NCBI RefSeq assembly: GCF_003628145.1
Contig: NZ_RBZV01000015.1
Coordinates: 1 to 64,000, forward strand
Length of the DNA: 64,000 nt
Direction: 5' to 3'
From: Trinickia fusca
Lineage (GTDB): Bacteria; Pseudomonadota; Gammaproteobacteria; Burkholderiales; Burkholderiaceae
Below are positions 28,858 through 38,279 of this stretch, piece after piece. Within the stretch, counting starts at the first letter, position 1. Every line of letters begins with the position of its first letter. A program made the translations under genes and the position numbers. Below the pieces are notes generated by a model. That model searched no databases. It was not told the origin of the DNA and worked only from the letters and a program-made list of their open reading frames with translations.

Positions 28858-29940
28858 ATGAAAACGAGCATGCAACACAAGCTCGACCAGCTCACGACCC
28901 GGCTGGCCGAACTGAACGACCTGCTGAGCCGCGCGGACGTGACCGCCAATATCGATCAATATCGCAAGCTCACGCGCGAGCATGCCGAGATCGGCCCGGT
29001 CGTCGAGCAATACACGCGCTGGCGCCAGGCGCGCAACGACAGCGCGACGGCCCAGGAGCTGCTGACGGACGCGTCGATGCGCGAATTCGCCGAAGAGGAA
29101 GTGCGCGCCGCGCGCGATCGCATGGCGCAGCTCGAAACGGAGCTGCGCATGATGCTGCTGCCGAAGGACCCCAACGACGAGCGCAACATCTTCCTCGAAA
29201 TCCGCGCGGGCACCGGGGGCGACGAGTCGGCGCTGTTCGCCGGCGATCTGCTGCGTATGTACCTGCGCTATGCCGAGCGGCAGCGCTGGCAAGTCGAGAT
29301 GATGTCGGAGAGCGGCTCCGATCTCGGCGGCTACAAGGAAGTGATCGTGCGCATTGCGGGCCAGGGCGCCTATTCGAAGCTCAAATTCGAATCGGGCGGC
29401 CATCGTGTGCAGCGCGTGCCGGCCACCGAAACGCAGGGCCGCATCCACACGTCGGCCTGCACGGTCGCAGTGATGCCCGAAGCCGACGAGATCGGCGAAG
29501 TCGAGATCAACCCGGCCGATCTGCGCATCGACACGTTCCGCGCGTCGGGCGCCGGCGGTCAGCACATCAACAAGACCGATTCGGCCGTGCGCGTGACGCA
29601 CCTGCCGACAGGCATCGTCGTCGAGTGCCAGGACGACCGCTCGCAGCACAAGAACAAGGATCGCGCGCTGAAGGTGCTCGCGGCGCGCATCAAGGACAAG
29701 CAATATCACGAGCAGCACGCGAAGGAAGCGGCCACGCGCAAGAGCCTGATCGGCTCGGGCGACCGGTCGGAGCGCATCCGCACCTACAACTTCCCGCAAG
29801 GCCGGCTCACCGATCACCGCATCAACCTGACGCTGTATAAGCTCGATGCGATCGTCGACGGCGATCTCAACGAGCTGATTGCCGCACTCGTCAGCGAGCA
29901 TCAGGCGGAACTGCTCGCCTCGCTCGGCGACGCCGATTGA
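28858..29940 (+). CDS. prfA: Peptide chain release factor 1
   Basis: Class I release factor of 360 residues that reads UAA and UAG. The stop-codon recognition segment contains a PAT tripeptide ([15 protein letters not shown]), diagnostic of RF1 over RF2. The hydrolysis motif GGQ is in [12 protein letters not shown]. An ATG at 28870 is also possible. The next gene, prmC, methylates the Gln of this GGQ motif, which fits the 14-base spacing and shared transcript. Confidence 0.96.
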   Translation: MKTSMQHKLDQLTTRLAELNDLLSRADVTANIDQYRKLTREHAEIGPVVEQYTRWRQARNDSATAQELLTDASMREFAEEEVRAARDRMAQLETELRMMLLPKDPNDERNIFLEIRAGTGGDESALFAGDLLRMYLRYAERQRWQVEMMSESGSDLGGYKEVIVRIAGQGAYSKLKFESGGHRVQRVPATETQGRIHTSACTVAVMPEADEIGEVEINPADLRIDTFRASGAGGQHINKTDSAVRVTHLPTGIVVECQDDRSQHKNKDRALKVLAARIKDKQYHEQHAKEAATRKSLIGSGDRSERIRTYNFPQGRLTDHRINLTLYKLDAIVDGDLNELIAALVSEHQAELLASLGDAD

Positions 29941-29954
29941 GCACGCGAGCCGCC

Positions 29955-30845
29955 ATGTCCGCCCGTTCCGACGACGCCTCGCCCGCCACGGCCAGCGCGC
30001 TGCTGCGCGTTTCGCCACTGCCTGCGCTCGAAGCGCGCATCCTGCTCGGGCACGCGCTCGGCTGGCGGCGCACCGAACTGATCACGCGAGGCGACGAGCC
30101 GCTCGCCGAAGCGGCGCTTGCACACTATCGTGCACTCGAAGCGCGCCGCGTGGCGGGCGAACCGATCGCCCAGATCGTCGGCACACGCGAGTTCTACGGG
30201 CTCGAATTCGACGTCACGCCGCATGTCCTGATTCCGCGTCCAGAAACGGAGTTGCTGGTCGAACAAGCGCTGGCTGCAATCGAATCGATCGCGCGGCCGC
30301 GCGTGCTCGATCTGGGTACCGGCAGCGGCGCGATCGCGATCGCGATCGCGGCATCGCGCCCCGATGCGCACGTTTGCGCACTCGATCGCTCACCGGAGGC
30401 ACTGGCCACCGCTGAACGCAACGCCGCCCGGCTACTCGACGCGCAGCGCCCCGGCGGCCCGCTGCAGGTCATGCAAAGCGACTGGTACGCAGCGCTGGAG
30501 CGGACGGCGCGCTTCGACCTCATCGTCAGCAACCCGCCCTACATCGCCTGTGACGATCCGCACCTGACGCTCGGCGACTTGCGCTTCGAGCCGCGCGGCG
30601 CCCTGACCGACGAAGCCGACGGCTTGAGCGCGATCCGTGCGATCGTCGCCGCGGCCCCCGCGTTCCTCGTGCCGGGCGGATCGCTGTGGATCGAGCATGG
30701 CTACGATCAGGCCGCCGCCGTCCGCGTTTTGCTCACCGAGCGCGGCTTGACCGACGTGCACTCGCTGACGGACCTGGCCGGCATCGAGCGCGCCACGGGC
30801 GGAGCAGTCGCCGCGATCGGTGCAAGCGACCCGACAGCGCACTGA
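29955..30845 (+). CDS. prmC: Peptide chain release factor N5-glutamine methyltransferase
   Basis: SAM-dependent methyltransferase of 296 residues. The SAM loop is [16 protein letters not shown], and the substrate-Gln motif NPPY is in [16 protein letters not shown]. The N-terminal helical domain (about 1-80) binds the release factor. An open TTG start at 29937 overlaps the prfA stop, but the ATG at 29955 is preferred. It modifies the GGQ glutamine of RF1 and RF2. Confidence 0.93.
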   Translation: MSARSDDASPATASALLRVSPLPALEARILLGHALGWRRTELITRGDEPLAEAALAHYRALEARRVAGEPIAQIVGTREFYGLEFDVTPHVLIPRPETELLVEQALAAIESIARPRVLDLGTGSGAIAIAIAASRPDAHVCALDRSPEALATAERNAARLLDAQRPGGPLQVMQSDWYAALERTARFDLIVSNPPYIACDDPHLTLGDLRFEPRGALTDEADGLSAIRAIVAAAPAFLVPGGSLWIEHGYDQAAAVRVLLTERGLTDVHSLTDLAGIERATGGAVAAIGASDPTAH

Positions 30846-30960
30846 CCGATCCGTCAGACCGCCGCGTCAAGCGGGCGTGCGGCTCAGGAAGCCGAAATCC
30901 GCTATCATTTCGCTCTATCTCCCCACCCTTCCGTGCTTTGTCACGGAATCAAGGTCAGTC

Positions 30961-31272
30961 ATGGACACGCAACAACGCATCAAGCAAATCATCGACGAAA
31001 ACGCCGTCGTCCTCTTCATGAAGGGCAATGCCCAATTTCCGATGTGCGGTTTCTCGGGCCGCGCCGTGCAGATCCTCAAGGCATGCGGCGTCGATCAGTT
31101 CAAGACCGTGAACGTGCTCGACGACGAGGGCATTCGCCAGGGCATCAAGGAATTCTCGAACTGGCCGACGATCCCTCAGCTCTACGTGAAGGGCGAATTC
31201 ATCGGCGGCTCGGACATCATGATGGAGATGTATCAGTCGGGCGAGCTGCAGCAACTGTTCGCCGCGGCATAA
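30961..31272 (+). CDS. grxD: Monothiol glutaredoxin GrxD
   Basis: CGFS-type monothiol glutaredoxin of 103 residues that carries and transfers [2Fe-2S] clusters with glutathione, usually with BolA partners. The CGFS site has its Cys at residue 29 ([12 protein letters not shown]). The glutathione-binding [14 protein letters not shown] stretch is present in the C-terminal half. The start is the ATG at 30961; the longer frame from 30820 lacks similarity. It follows prmC by 115 bases and may have its own promoter (a TATCAT element near 30903). Confidence 0.94.
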   Translation: MDTQQRIKQIIDENAVVLFMKGNAQFPMCGFSGRAVQILKACGVDQFKTVNVLDDEGIRQGIKEFSNWPTIPQLYVKGEFIGGSDIMMEMYQSGELQQLFAAA

Positions 31273-31315
31273 CGCGCGCGCTCGTCGCTCGCCTCTCCCA
31301 CCGGTTCCGCACGTC

Positions 31316-31915
31316 ATGCAGATGCGCAGCGCCCCGCCGCACCGGTTGATCGTCGCGATCACCGGGGCGACCGGCGCCGTCTACGGCGTGCGGCTCCTCG
31401 AAACGCTCAAACGGCTCGGTGGTGTGCAAACGCACCTGCTGGTCTCGAGCGCGGGCTGGCTCAACATCCAGCACGAACTTCAGCTCTCGAAAGACGACGT
31501 CCATCCGCTCGCCGATGTCGTGCATTCGGTGCGCGACGTGGGCGCGAGCATCGCGTCGGGCTCGTTCGCGACCGACGGCATGGTCATCGCGCCGTGCTCG
31601 ATGAAGACGCTCGCGAGCATTGCACACGGCTTTGCCGACAACCTCATCGCGCGCGCGGCCGACGTGACGCTCAAGGAGCGCCGCCGTCTCGTGCTGCTCG
31701 TGCGCGAGACGCCGTTCAACCTCGCGCATCTGCGCAACATGACGGCCGTCACCGAAATGGGCGGCATCGTCTTTCCACCATTGCCGGCGTTCTACAATCG
31801 GCCCGCCTCGATCGACGAGTTGGTCGACGACACCGTCGCACGCGTGATCGATATGTTCGCGCTGGGCGCGTCGCTCGCGCCATCATGGCCCGGCCTGCGC
31901 GGCATGGGCGATTAA
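31316..31915 (+). CDS. ubiX: Flavin prenyltransferase UbiX
   Basis: Enzyme of 199 residues that prenylates FMN to make the prenyl-FMN cofactor of UbiD decarboxylases, including that of ubiquinone synthesis. The FMN-binding AITGATGAVYGVRLLE opens the protein. The SxTxC-like ASGSFATDGMVIAPCSMKTL, the LVLLVRETPFNLAHLRNM helix and the conserved PAFYNRP follow. No ubiD is present in this window. It comes 43 bases after grxD. Confidence 0.93.
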   Translation: MQMRSAPPHRLIVAITGATGAVYGVRLLETLKRLGGVQTHLLVSSAGWLNIQHELQLSKDDVHPLADVVHSVRDVGASIASGSFATDGMVIAPCSMKTLASIAHGFADNLIARAADVTLKERRRLVLLVRETPFNLAHLRNMTAVTEMGGIVFPPLPAFYNRPASIDELVDDTVARVIDMFALGASLAPSWPGLRGMGD

Positions 31916-32114
31916 TCCGCGGCGTGTCGCGCCCGGAGGACGTGAAGCGCGAGCGTGGCGCGCTACGCTGCCCAGTCGGCTGACGCTAGCCCCGCCCTCA
32001 TCGACAACCGGCACGACACGATGCGTTTCGCGCAGACGGGTTTATCGCGGCGCACCGGCTGCTTATAGTCATGGCAGATATTTTTCTCGCCGCGCACGAC
32101 GCGGTCTCACTGCC

Positions 32115-32912
32115 ATGTCCCGTCTGCCCACGCTATTTCTGTCTCACGGCGCACCGACGCTGCCGATCGACCCGACGCTCCCCTCCGGCGAATTCGCCGA
32201 GCTTGCTGCGCGGCTGCCGCGCCCACGTGCGATCCTGATGCTTTCGGCACACTGGTGCACCGAAGCGCCGGTCGCGAGCACGGCCGGCACCCCGGAGACG
32301 ATTCACGACTTCTACGGCTTTCCGCGCGCGCTCTACGAGATCCGTTATCCGGCGCCCGGTGCGCCCGAGGTCGCGCAGGAAGCCGTCTCACGGCTTCAGG
32401 CGCAAGGCATCGCCGCGACGACGCAAGCGCACGGGCTCGACCACGGCGCCTGGGTACCGATGCTGCTGATGTATCCGCAAGCCGACGTGCCCATCGCACA
32501 GCTGTCGATCCAGCCGCACCGCGATCCCGCGCATCACTACCAGCTCGGCCGCGCGCTGCGCCCACTCGCCGAGGCAGGCGTGATGGTGATCGGCTCGGGC
32601 CAGATCACGCACAACCTGCGCGCGGCCGACTTCAGCGCCCGGCCCGAAGACGCCGACCCGCGCGTGGCCGAGTTCACCGGCTGGTTCGAGGAAAAGCTCG
32701 CGGCCCGCGACATCGATGCGCTGCTCGACTACCGTCGCCAGGCGCCGCATGCGCTACTGATGCACCCGAGCGACGAGCACCTGTTGCCCGTGTTCAGCGC
32801 GATCGGCGCGGCCGTCGACGACTACGCGCTCGAGATCCAGTCGCTCGGCACCTATCAGCGCGCGCTCGCGATGACGAACTACGTCTTCACCGCAGGCGGC
32901 AGCCCGGCGTAA
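32115..32912 (+). CDS. ygiD: Class III extradiol ring-cleavage dioxygenase, DODA/YgiD type
   Basis: LigB-superfamily non-haem metal dioxygenase of 265 residues. Metal ligands appear as the His residues in LFLSHGAPTLP, in MLSAHWC and in GLDHGAWVPML. A catalytic His is found in HPSDEHLLPVF. The family includes DOPA 4,5-dioxygenase. E. coli YgiD has that activity, but the natural substrate here is unknown. It is followed directly by a strong bidirectional terminator. Confidence 0.88.
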   Translation: MSRLPTLFLSHGAPTLPIDPTLPSGEFAELAARLPRPRAILMLSAHWCTEAPVASTAGTPETIHDFYGFPRALYEIRYPAPGAPEVAQEAVSRLQAQGIAATTQAHGLDHGAWVPMLLMYPQADVPIAQLSIQPHRDPAHHYQLGRALRPLAEAGVMVIGSGQITHNLRAADFSARPEDADPRVAEFTGWFEEKLAARDIDALLDYRRQAPHALLMHPSDEHLLPVFSAIGAAVDDYALEIQSLGTYQRALAMTNYVFTAGGSPA

Positions 32913-32947
32913 CGTAAGTAAGCGCGCAGCGGCGCCGTACCAAAAAG

Positions 32948-32977
32948 AAAGCCCGCCTGATCGCTCAGGCGGGCTTT
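32948..32977. terminator. Bidirectional Rho-independent terminator
   Basis: A 13-bp inverted repeat (AAAGCCCGCCTGA / TCAGGCGGGCTTT) around a TCGC loop ends in four T on the plus strand; on the minus strand the stem ends in TTTCTTTTTG. It separates the convergent dioxygenase and APC permease genes. Confidence 0.88.
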
Positions 32978-33010
32978 TCGTTCGACGAAAGGGTCGGTGT
33001 CGGGTGATGC

Positions 33011-34609
33011 TTAGGCGCCGACGCCCTCGCGGAGGTCCTCTTCGGACTCACGCTCGTCGAGGTAATTCGAGCGATAGCCGGACCTGACGCCCCAGTGGTA
33101 GAACACGAGCGCAAACACGGCGATGGCCAGCATGTCCCAGCCGTACGGCAGCACACCCAGACCGCCGAACTGCTTCGAGCCGATCAGCGAAAACACGGCC
33201 ATCGACGGCAGGTACGCGACGAGCCACCAGGCGGCCTTCAGGTCGCGGCCCCAGCCGCTCCAGCCTGCCTTGCCCTGGTAGTAGAAGTAGACGGGCAGCG
33301 CGACGACCATCAGCAGGATGATTTCGCCGGTCAGCGGCCACTTCGCCCAGTACAGCACGAGCGAGGCGCAGACGAACGCGAACGGCGCGATCACGTTCAT
33401 CAGCGGCAGACGCAGCGGACGCTCGATATCGGTCGCAGCACGACGCAGCGCCATCAAGCTGATCGGGCCGGTCAGGTACGAGATCACCGTGGCGACCGAA
33501 ATCACCGCCGCGAGCGAGCTCCAGCCGCGGAAGAAGAACAGGAAGATGAACGACACGAGCAGGTTGAACCACATCGCGTTGCGCGGCACGCCGTAGAACG
33601 GGTGCACGTTGCCGAACATCTTGGGCAGCGTATTGTTGCGCTCCATCGCGTAGATCATGCGCGTGGTCGTCGCCATGTAAGTCGTGCCGGTGCCGCTCGG
33701 GCTCACGAACGCGTCGACGTACAGCAGGATCGCGAGCCAGTTCAGATTCAGCGCGATGGCGAGTTCGGCGAACGGCGAAGCGAAGCTGAAGTGGCTCCAG
33801 CCCTTGGCGACGTCGGCCGGGTTGACGGCGCCGATGTAGGCGATCTGCAGCAGCACGTAGATCACGAGCGCGAGCAGGATCGAGCCGATCACGGCGAACG
33901 GCACGCTGCGCGACGGATTGCGCGCCTCACCAGCCAGGTTCACAGGGCTCTGGAAGCCGTTGAAGCTAAACACGATACCGCTCGTCGCCACCGCCGTGAA
34001 CACGGCCGACCAGCCGTTGGGCGCGAAAGTGCCGGCTGCGACCGAGCCGAAGTTCGCCGGATGGAAGCTCGACAGCAGCAGGCCGAGGATCGTCAGACCC
34101 GGGATCACGAACTTGAACACCGTGATGGCCGTGTTGGCACGCGCGAATACCTTGACGCCCCAGTAGTTGAGCATGAAGTACACGATCACGAGCAGCGCCG
34201 ACAAGAAGATCCCCATCGGCGTGAGTGATCCGTTCACGAACAAGTCGTGCGCCCATTGATAGGGCCAGGTGCTCATATATTGGATCGACGCTTCGGCCTC
34301 GATCGGGATCACCGAAACGATCGCGATCCAGTTGGCCCAGGCGCTGATGAAGCCGACGAGCGCGCCGTGCGAATAGCGTGCGTAGCGAACCATGCCGCCC
34401 GACTCGGGGAACATGGCACCGAGTTCGGCATAGGTGAGCGCGATGGCCAGGATCACGACAGCGCCGATGATCCAAGCGCAAATGGCCGCCGGGCCAGCGA
34501 TCTTAGCCGCCTTCCAAGCGCCGAACAGCCACCCGGACCCGATGATCGAGCCCAGACCGGTCAACATCAGCGCGAATGGCCCGATGTTCCGTTGAATAGA
34601 ACTTTTCAC
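33011..34609 (-). CDS. APC-family amino acid/polyamine permease
   Basis: Twelve-helix-type transporter of 532 residues. The first helix has the substrate-loop motif GSIIGSGWLFG, seen in APC permeases, and helix 6 has the motif IVFSFNGFQSPVNLAGEARNP in the position of the substrate-gating region. GTG at 34609 is chosen because AAGGAGAGG lies just before it; translation from an upstream GTG at 34630 would overlap that site. The C-terminus is charged (YLDERESEEDLREG). The substrate cannot be told from sequence; similar Burkholderia proteins are simply annotated as APC permeases. Confidence 0.87.
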   Translation of the reverse strand: MKSSIQRNIGPFALMLTGLGSIIGSGWLFGAWKAAKIAGPAAICAWIIGAVVILAIALTYAELGAMFPESGGMVRYARYSHGALVGFISAWANWIAIVSVIPIEAEASIQYMSTWPYQWAHDLFVNGSLTPMGIFLSALLVIVYFMLNYWGVKVFARANTAITVFKFVIPGLTILGLLLSSFHPANFGSVAAGTFAPNGWSAVFTAVATSGIVFSFNGFQSPVNLAGEARNPSRSVPFAVIGSILLALVIYVLLQIAYIGAVNPADVAKGWSHFSFASPFAELAIALNLNWLAILLYVDAFVSPSGTGTTYMATTTRMIYAMERNNTLPKMFGNVHPFYGVPRNAMWFNLLVSFIFLFFFRGWSSLAAVISVATVISYLTGPISLMALRRAATDIERPLRLPLMNVIAPFAFVCASLVLYWAKWPLTGEIILLMVVALPVYFYYQGKAGWSGWGRDLKAAWWLVAYLPSMAVFSLIGSKQFGGLGVLPYGWDMLAIAVFALVFYHWGVRSGYRSNYLDERESEEDLREGVGA

Positions 34610-34873
34610 AACCTCTCCTTGGGGATACACAAACTACGCGAGACAGGCGTCCCAGCACTCGATCGGTCGAATGCTCGCCTCCAACGCCTCGCGCGATGGC
34701 GGGTTGCGCCGCAACCAGGCGCAACCCGCCGCAAGGCGCGTAGTTTAACGGTTGCACTCACTTAGATGGTGCAATTTGATCCGGCACTAGCAAAAATATC
34801 GGGTTAGACGAAAGAGTTGTAAGCAGATGCACCAAATTCGCCCCAATGCCCCTTGTTGCGCCGCGGAATTAAG
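34610..34873. other. Upstream region of the APC permease with inverted repeat
   Basis: No gene is seen. TTGCAC (34752-34757) and GTGCAA (34769-34774) form an inverted repeat with an 11-base centre, about 145 bases before the permease start. A related half-site TGCACCAAATT lies near 34830. This could be an operator for the permease, but I cannot name a regulator. Confidence 0.35.
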
Positions 34874-34902
34874 TTGACCTTTACCAAGATTCGCCGTATA
34901 AA
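34874..34902 (+). promoter_or_regulatory. Promoter of the cold-shock gene
   Basis: TTGACC (34874-34879), a 17-base spacer, and TATAAA (34897-34902) make a near-consensus sigma-70 promoter. The start would be near 34909, leaving a 5' untranslated region of about 148 bases before the cold-shock gene, similar in length to the thermosensing leader of E. coli cspA. Confidence 0.75.
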
Positions 34903-35010
34903 GGTCGGGCAGGATTTCAAGTGGCGAGTGTGAATTGGTCTTTTCGTGATCGCCCATCAGGTACTCCGGTTGGTCCTATTACCCCCTTCCTTGATTTTTT
35001 GCACCCATCC

Positions 35011-35031
35011 GGGCTTCGGCCCATGTTTTTT
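35011..35031 (+). terminator. Terminator-like hairpin inside the cold-shock gene leader
   Basis: GGGC-TTCG-GCCC is a short stem with the extra-stable UUCG loop, followed by ATG and six T, 25 bases before the coding region. It may act as a temperature-sensitive attenuator or RNA stability element; the 4-bp stem is short for a full terminator. Confidence 0.45.
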
Positions 35032-35056
35032 CTCGTTTTTAGGTTAGGAACGTAAT

Positions 35057-35260
35057 ATGGAAACCGGTACCGTCAAGTGGTTCAATGACGCGAAGGGCTT
35101 TGGCTTCATCACTCCCGATGCAGGTGGCGAAGATCTGTTCGCTCACTTCTCCGAAATCAAGGTCGATGGCTTCAAGACCCTGCAGGAAAACCAAAAGGTC
35201 ACGTACGAAGTGCGTACGGGCCCGAAGGGCAAGCAAGCTGCGAACATCAAGCCGGTGTAA
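35057..35260 (+). CDS. cspA: Cold-shock protein, CspA family
   Basis: Single cold-shock domain of 67 residues. RNP1 is KGFGFI (residues 13-18) and RNP2 is DLFAHF (26-31), with the conserved KWFN near the start. It binds single-stranded RNA and DNA as a chaperone. TAGGAACG precedes the ATG. A strong promoter with a 148-base leader lies upstream and a perfect terminator downstream. Whether it is induced by cold or constitutive cannot be decided from the sequence. Confidence 0.95.
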   Translation: METGTVKWFNDAKGFGFITPDAGGEDLFAHFSEIKVDGFKTLQENQKVTYEVRTGPKGKQAANIKPV

Positions 35261-35282
35261 GCAGTCTTGGCCTTGTGCCGAA

Positions 35283-35313
35283 TGAAAAAGCCCCGCGATG
35301 CGGGGCTTTTTCA
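35283..35313. terminator. Bidirectional terminator after cspA
   Basis: TGAAAAAGCCCCGC and GCGGGGCTTTTTCA form a perfect 14-bp stem around GAT, giving a T5 run on each strand. It ends cspA on the plus strand and the Hsp70-like gene on the minus strand. Confidence 0.92.
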
Positions 35314-35360
35314 TTGGTGCGGCGCAAGACAGCCGTATCGGCGGCTACGCGTGGCCGGAG

Positions 35361-36620
35361 CTATTGGAACACGCGTCGCGCGTGAATACCGAGCCCCGTC
35401 GCCACACTCGCCAGCCGGTCGCCGAAGACGGCGCGCGCCTCGGGAAACGCGTCGCGCAGGGCGTTCGAGAGGAACGCGAGCCCCGTCGAGCCGCCCGTGA
35501 AATAAAGGGCGTCGACCGCGCCCGGCGCGATGCCGGCCGCTCGCACCGTCTCGCGCGCGGCGTCGACGATCCGCAGCGTATCCTCGGCGCCGGCAGCCAC
35601 CAATTGCACGTCGTCGAACGCGAGACGCAGGTCCATTTCGACGTCGTCGAGGTCGATCATCGTCTGCCCGCCTGCCGCCACACCGATCTTGGCCTCTTCG
35701 GCTCGCGCCGTCAGCGCATGGCCGAGCCGTCGCTCGACGACGCGCATGAGCCGCTCGTGATGCCGCACATCGCGATATAGGTGCTTCGTGAGTTTCAGCT
35801 CGCCGATGCGCTTGCCGGTGTAGACCGTGTTGATAAGGTGCCAGGTCGCGAGATCGAAGTAGATGCGGTTCGGTACCTCGCGCCCCTGCGGATCGAGCGA
35901 TTGATAGCCGAGCTCGCGCAAGATCGTGGCCATTTCGACGCGACGGTCGAAATCGGTGCCGGCGACGTGCACGCCGTGATGCGCGAGCACGTCATCCTTG
36001 CGCTCGAGACGGGACATGCGCTCTGGCCCCACTCGCACGAGCGAGAAGTCCGACGTACCGCCGCCGATGTCGGCGACGAGCACGAGCGACTCATTGGTGA
36101 GACGCGACTCGTAGTCGAATGCCGCCGCGATCGGCTCGTACTGGAAGTGGATCTCGGCAAGGCCCACGCTCCTGGCCGCCGTCTCGAGCTGTTGCTCGGC
36201 GAGGCGGTCGGCCTTCGGATCATCGTCGACGAAGAACACCGGGCGCCCCAGCACCGCGCGTTCGATCGACGCTTGCGCGCTCACTTCGGCACAGCGCTTC
36301 AGGTATGCGACGAAGATCGCGATCACTTCGGAGTACTTGATGCCGGAACCGTCGCCGAGCTCGGTCACGCTGTCGGCCAGGGCCGAGCCCAGGATGCTCT
36401 TGAGCGAGCGCATCAGGCGGCCGTCGAAGCCGTCGATGTATTCGGCGAGTGCGGCGCGGCCGTAGGCTCGCGTGTGCTCGTCGCTATTGAAGAAGACGGC
36501 GGTCGGCAGCGTCGTGTGGCTGCCCTCGACGGGCGCCAGCCGCACCGTATCGCCGTCCGGCAAGGCCACCGCGGAATTCGAGGTGCCGAAGTCCATCGCG
36601 CAGTAAGTCATCGCTTGCAT
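35361..36620 (-). CDS. Hsp70-like ATPase (YegD type)
   Basis: Hsp70/actin-fold ATPase of 419 residues. Phosphate 1 is AMDFGTSNSAVAL near residue 8-20, phosphate 2 VLVADIGGGTSDFSLV, and the adenosine segment ALYFTGGSTGLAFLSNAL. The protein stops after the ATPase domain and lacks the peptide-binding half of DnaK, as does E. coli YegD (about 450 residues). The role of this family is poorly known. The ATG at 36620 (MQAMTYCAMDFG) is used; 36611 is possible. Confidence 0.87.
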   Translation of the reverse strand: MQAMTYCAMDFGTSNSAVALPDGDTVRLAPVEGSHTTLPTAVFFNSDEHTRAYGRAALAEYIDGFDGRLMRSLKSILGSALADSVTELGDGSGIKYSEVIAIFVAYLKRCAEVSAQASIERAVLGRPVFFVDDDPKADRLAEQQLETAARSVGLAEIHFQYEPIAAAFDYESRLTNESLVLVADIGGGTSDFSLVRVGPERMSRLERKDDVLAHHGVHVAGTDFDRRVEMATILRELGYQSLDPQGREVPNRIYFDLATWHLINTVYTGKRIGELKLTKHLYRDVRHHERLMRVVERRLGHALTARAEEAKIGVAAGGQTMIDLDDVEMDLRLAFDDVQLVAAGAEDTLRIVDAARETVRAAGIAPGAVDALYFTGGSTGLAFLSNALRDAFPEARAVFGDRLASVATGLGIHARRVFQ

Positions 36621-36756
36621 CGCAGCTCGCTTCAGGCAGACCAGTAAGGAGCGGCTTTGTATCACGAACGCGCACCGGCCGGCAACCGGCTTCGCAAGTC
36701 CGTTGCGAGAATGAGATCGGCGCGGCGCCGTCGTCGGGCGCCGCGAATCCGCTTAC

Positions 36757-38046
36757 TTAAGCCGCGCTCGCGGCAAGGGGCCGCACGGCGCCGCTGCGGT
36801 GGATGCGCAGCACGATGACCGATGCGACGAGGCACAGGCCACCCGCGATCATCGACGCGATCGTATAGGTGCCGAGGCTCGCGCGCAGCACGCCCGCCCC
36901 GAACGCGGCGAACGCCGCACCGAGCTGGTGTCCAGCCACGACCCAGCCGAACACGACGGGCGCGGCTTCCTTGCCGTAGACATCGGTGGTCAAGCGCACA
37001 GTCGGCGGCACGGTCGCGATCCAGTCGAGCCCGTAGAACATCGCGAACAGCGGCAGGCCGAAAAAGTCGATACCGAACGCGTGCGGCAGGTAGAGCAGCG
37101 ACAAGCCGCGCAATCCGTAGTACCAGAACAGCAGCAAGCGGCTGTTGAAACGATCCGACAGCCAGCCCGACAACGTCGTGCCGAACAAGTCGAAGACGCC
37201 CATCGCGGCCAGCAGCGATGCACCCTGCACTTCGGACATGCCGTAGTCACCGCACATCGCGATCAGGTGCGTGCCGACATAACCGTTCGTGCTCGCGCCG
37301 CAGATGAAAAAGCTGAAGAAAAGCAGCCAGAAGTCGCGTGTCCTGGCCGCCGAGAACAGCGTGCCGAACGCGAGCTTGAGGGGGTTCTGCGCGGGGCCGG
37401 CAGCCGCAACCGGTGCACCGTCGGGCTCGCCGTAGGGTCGCAGGCCGAGATCGGCCGGACGCTCGGGCAGAAACAGCGCGACGAGCGGCAGCACGACGGC
37501 CGCGGCGATCGCGACGATCAGCACGACCGGACGCCAGCCGTGGTGCTCGGCGACGGCCGCGAGCATCGGCAGGAACACGAGCTGGCCGGTGGCCGAGCTC
37601 GCCGTCAGCATGCCCATCACGAGGCCGCGGCGCTCGCTGAACCAGCGGTTCACGACGGTGGCCGACAACGTCAGCGCGGCGACGCCCGTCGCGCCGCCCA
37701 CCATCACGCCCCAGACCAGCACCATCTGCCACGTTGCCGTCATCAGCGACGACAGCGCCACGCCGCCCGCCATCATGCCGAGCGCCGTCAGCACCGTGGG
37801 CCGCACGCCGAAACGCTGCATCGCGGCAGCCGCGAACGGCCCCATCAGGCCATACAGCGCGATGTTGACCGAGATGGCGAGCGAAATCGTCGCACGGCTC
37901 CAGCCGAACTCGTGCTCGAGCGGCACCATCATCACGCTGGGCGTCGCCCGCGTGCCTGCCGCCGCAAGCAAGACAAAAAACACGACAGCGGCCGCCAGCC
38001 AACCATAGTGGAACCGTCCGCCAATCCTTCTCGCCGCCCAATTCAT
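36757..38046 (-). CDS. MFS transporter
   Basis: Twelve-helix major facilitator of 429 residues. The N-terminal half opens with RIGGRFHYGWLAAAVVFFVLL. The loop between helices 2 and 3 carries GPFAAAAMQRFGVRP, the usual motif A region. The second half has its counterpart GTTLSGWLSDRFNSR. It resembles the oxalate/monocarboxylate-like MFS branch. It is divergent from a TetR gene with a 16-bp perfect palindrome between them, so it is probably the target of that repressor. The substrate is unknown. Confidence 0.87.
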   Translation of the reverse strand: MNWAARRIGGRFHYGWLAAAVVFFVLLAAAGTRATPSVMMVPLEHEFGWSRATISLAISVNIALYGLMGPFAAAAMQRFGVRPTVLTALGMMAGGVALSSLMTATWQMVLVWGVMVGGATGVAALTLSATVVNRWFSERRGLVMGMLTASSATGQLVFLPMLAAVAEHHGWRPVVLIVAIAAAVVLPLVALFLPERPADLGLRPYGEPDGAPVAAAGPAQNPLKLAFGTLFSAARTRDFWLLFFSFFICGASTNGYVGTHLIAMCGDYGMSEVQGASLLAAMGVFDLFGTTLSGWLSDRFNSRLLLFWYYGLRGLSLLYLPHAFGIDFFGLPLFAMFYGLDWIATVPPTVRLTTDVYGKEAAPVVFGWVVAGHQLGAAFAAFGAGVLRASLGTYTIASMIAGGLCLVASVIVLRIHRSGAVRPLAASAA

Positions 38047-38156
38047 ACCCACTCCCGGTTGTGCGCGGTCTGCCGCCAGCCTTCGCCGCGCCTGATTGTC
38101 GATTGATTGCTTCCCTGCTTGCGTGGTCCGGGGCGCTTGCGCGCTTCGCCGATCAC

Positions 38157-38174
38157 TGTGACCGACCTGTCACA
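38157..38174. promoter_or_regulatory. Second inverted repeat in the MFS/TetR intergenic region
   Basis: TGTGAC (38157-38162) and GTCACA (38169-38174) flank a 6-base centre. It lies 20 bases from the perfect TetR-type palindrome. It could be a second operator, or a site for a CRP-like regulator, whose half-site is TGTGA. Confidence 0.4.
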
Positions 38175-38193
38175 TTTGTGAGTTGCCATGCTA

Positions 38194-38209
38194 GTTACCG
38201 ATCGGTAAC
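38194..38209. promoter_or_regulatory. Palindromic operator for the adjacent TetR repressor
   Basis: GTTACCGATCGGTAAC is a perfect 16-bp palindrome between the divergent MFS and TetR genes. Size, symmetry and position are those of a TetR-family operator controlling both genes. Confidence 0.72.
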
Positions 38210-38279
38210 ATGTCAAGCACGTGACCTCGTAGATTTCAGACACCCTTGTCTGTCAGTGACCCGCATCGGGAGCCTCACC

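Noticed and set aside
27592-30018. Long minus-strand frame (808 codons) over hemA and prfA
   Set aside because: Antisense artefact of GC-rich codon use; both plus-strand genes are certain.
34752-34774. NtrC-type enhancer upstream of the APC permease
   Set aside because: TTGCAC/GTGCAA half-sites are similar to NtrC halves but the spacing is too wide for the 17-bp NtrC site, and no sigma-54 promoter was found. I keep it only as an unnamed inverted repeat.
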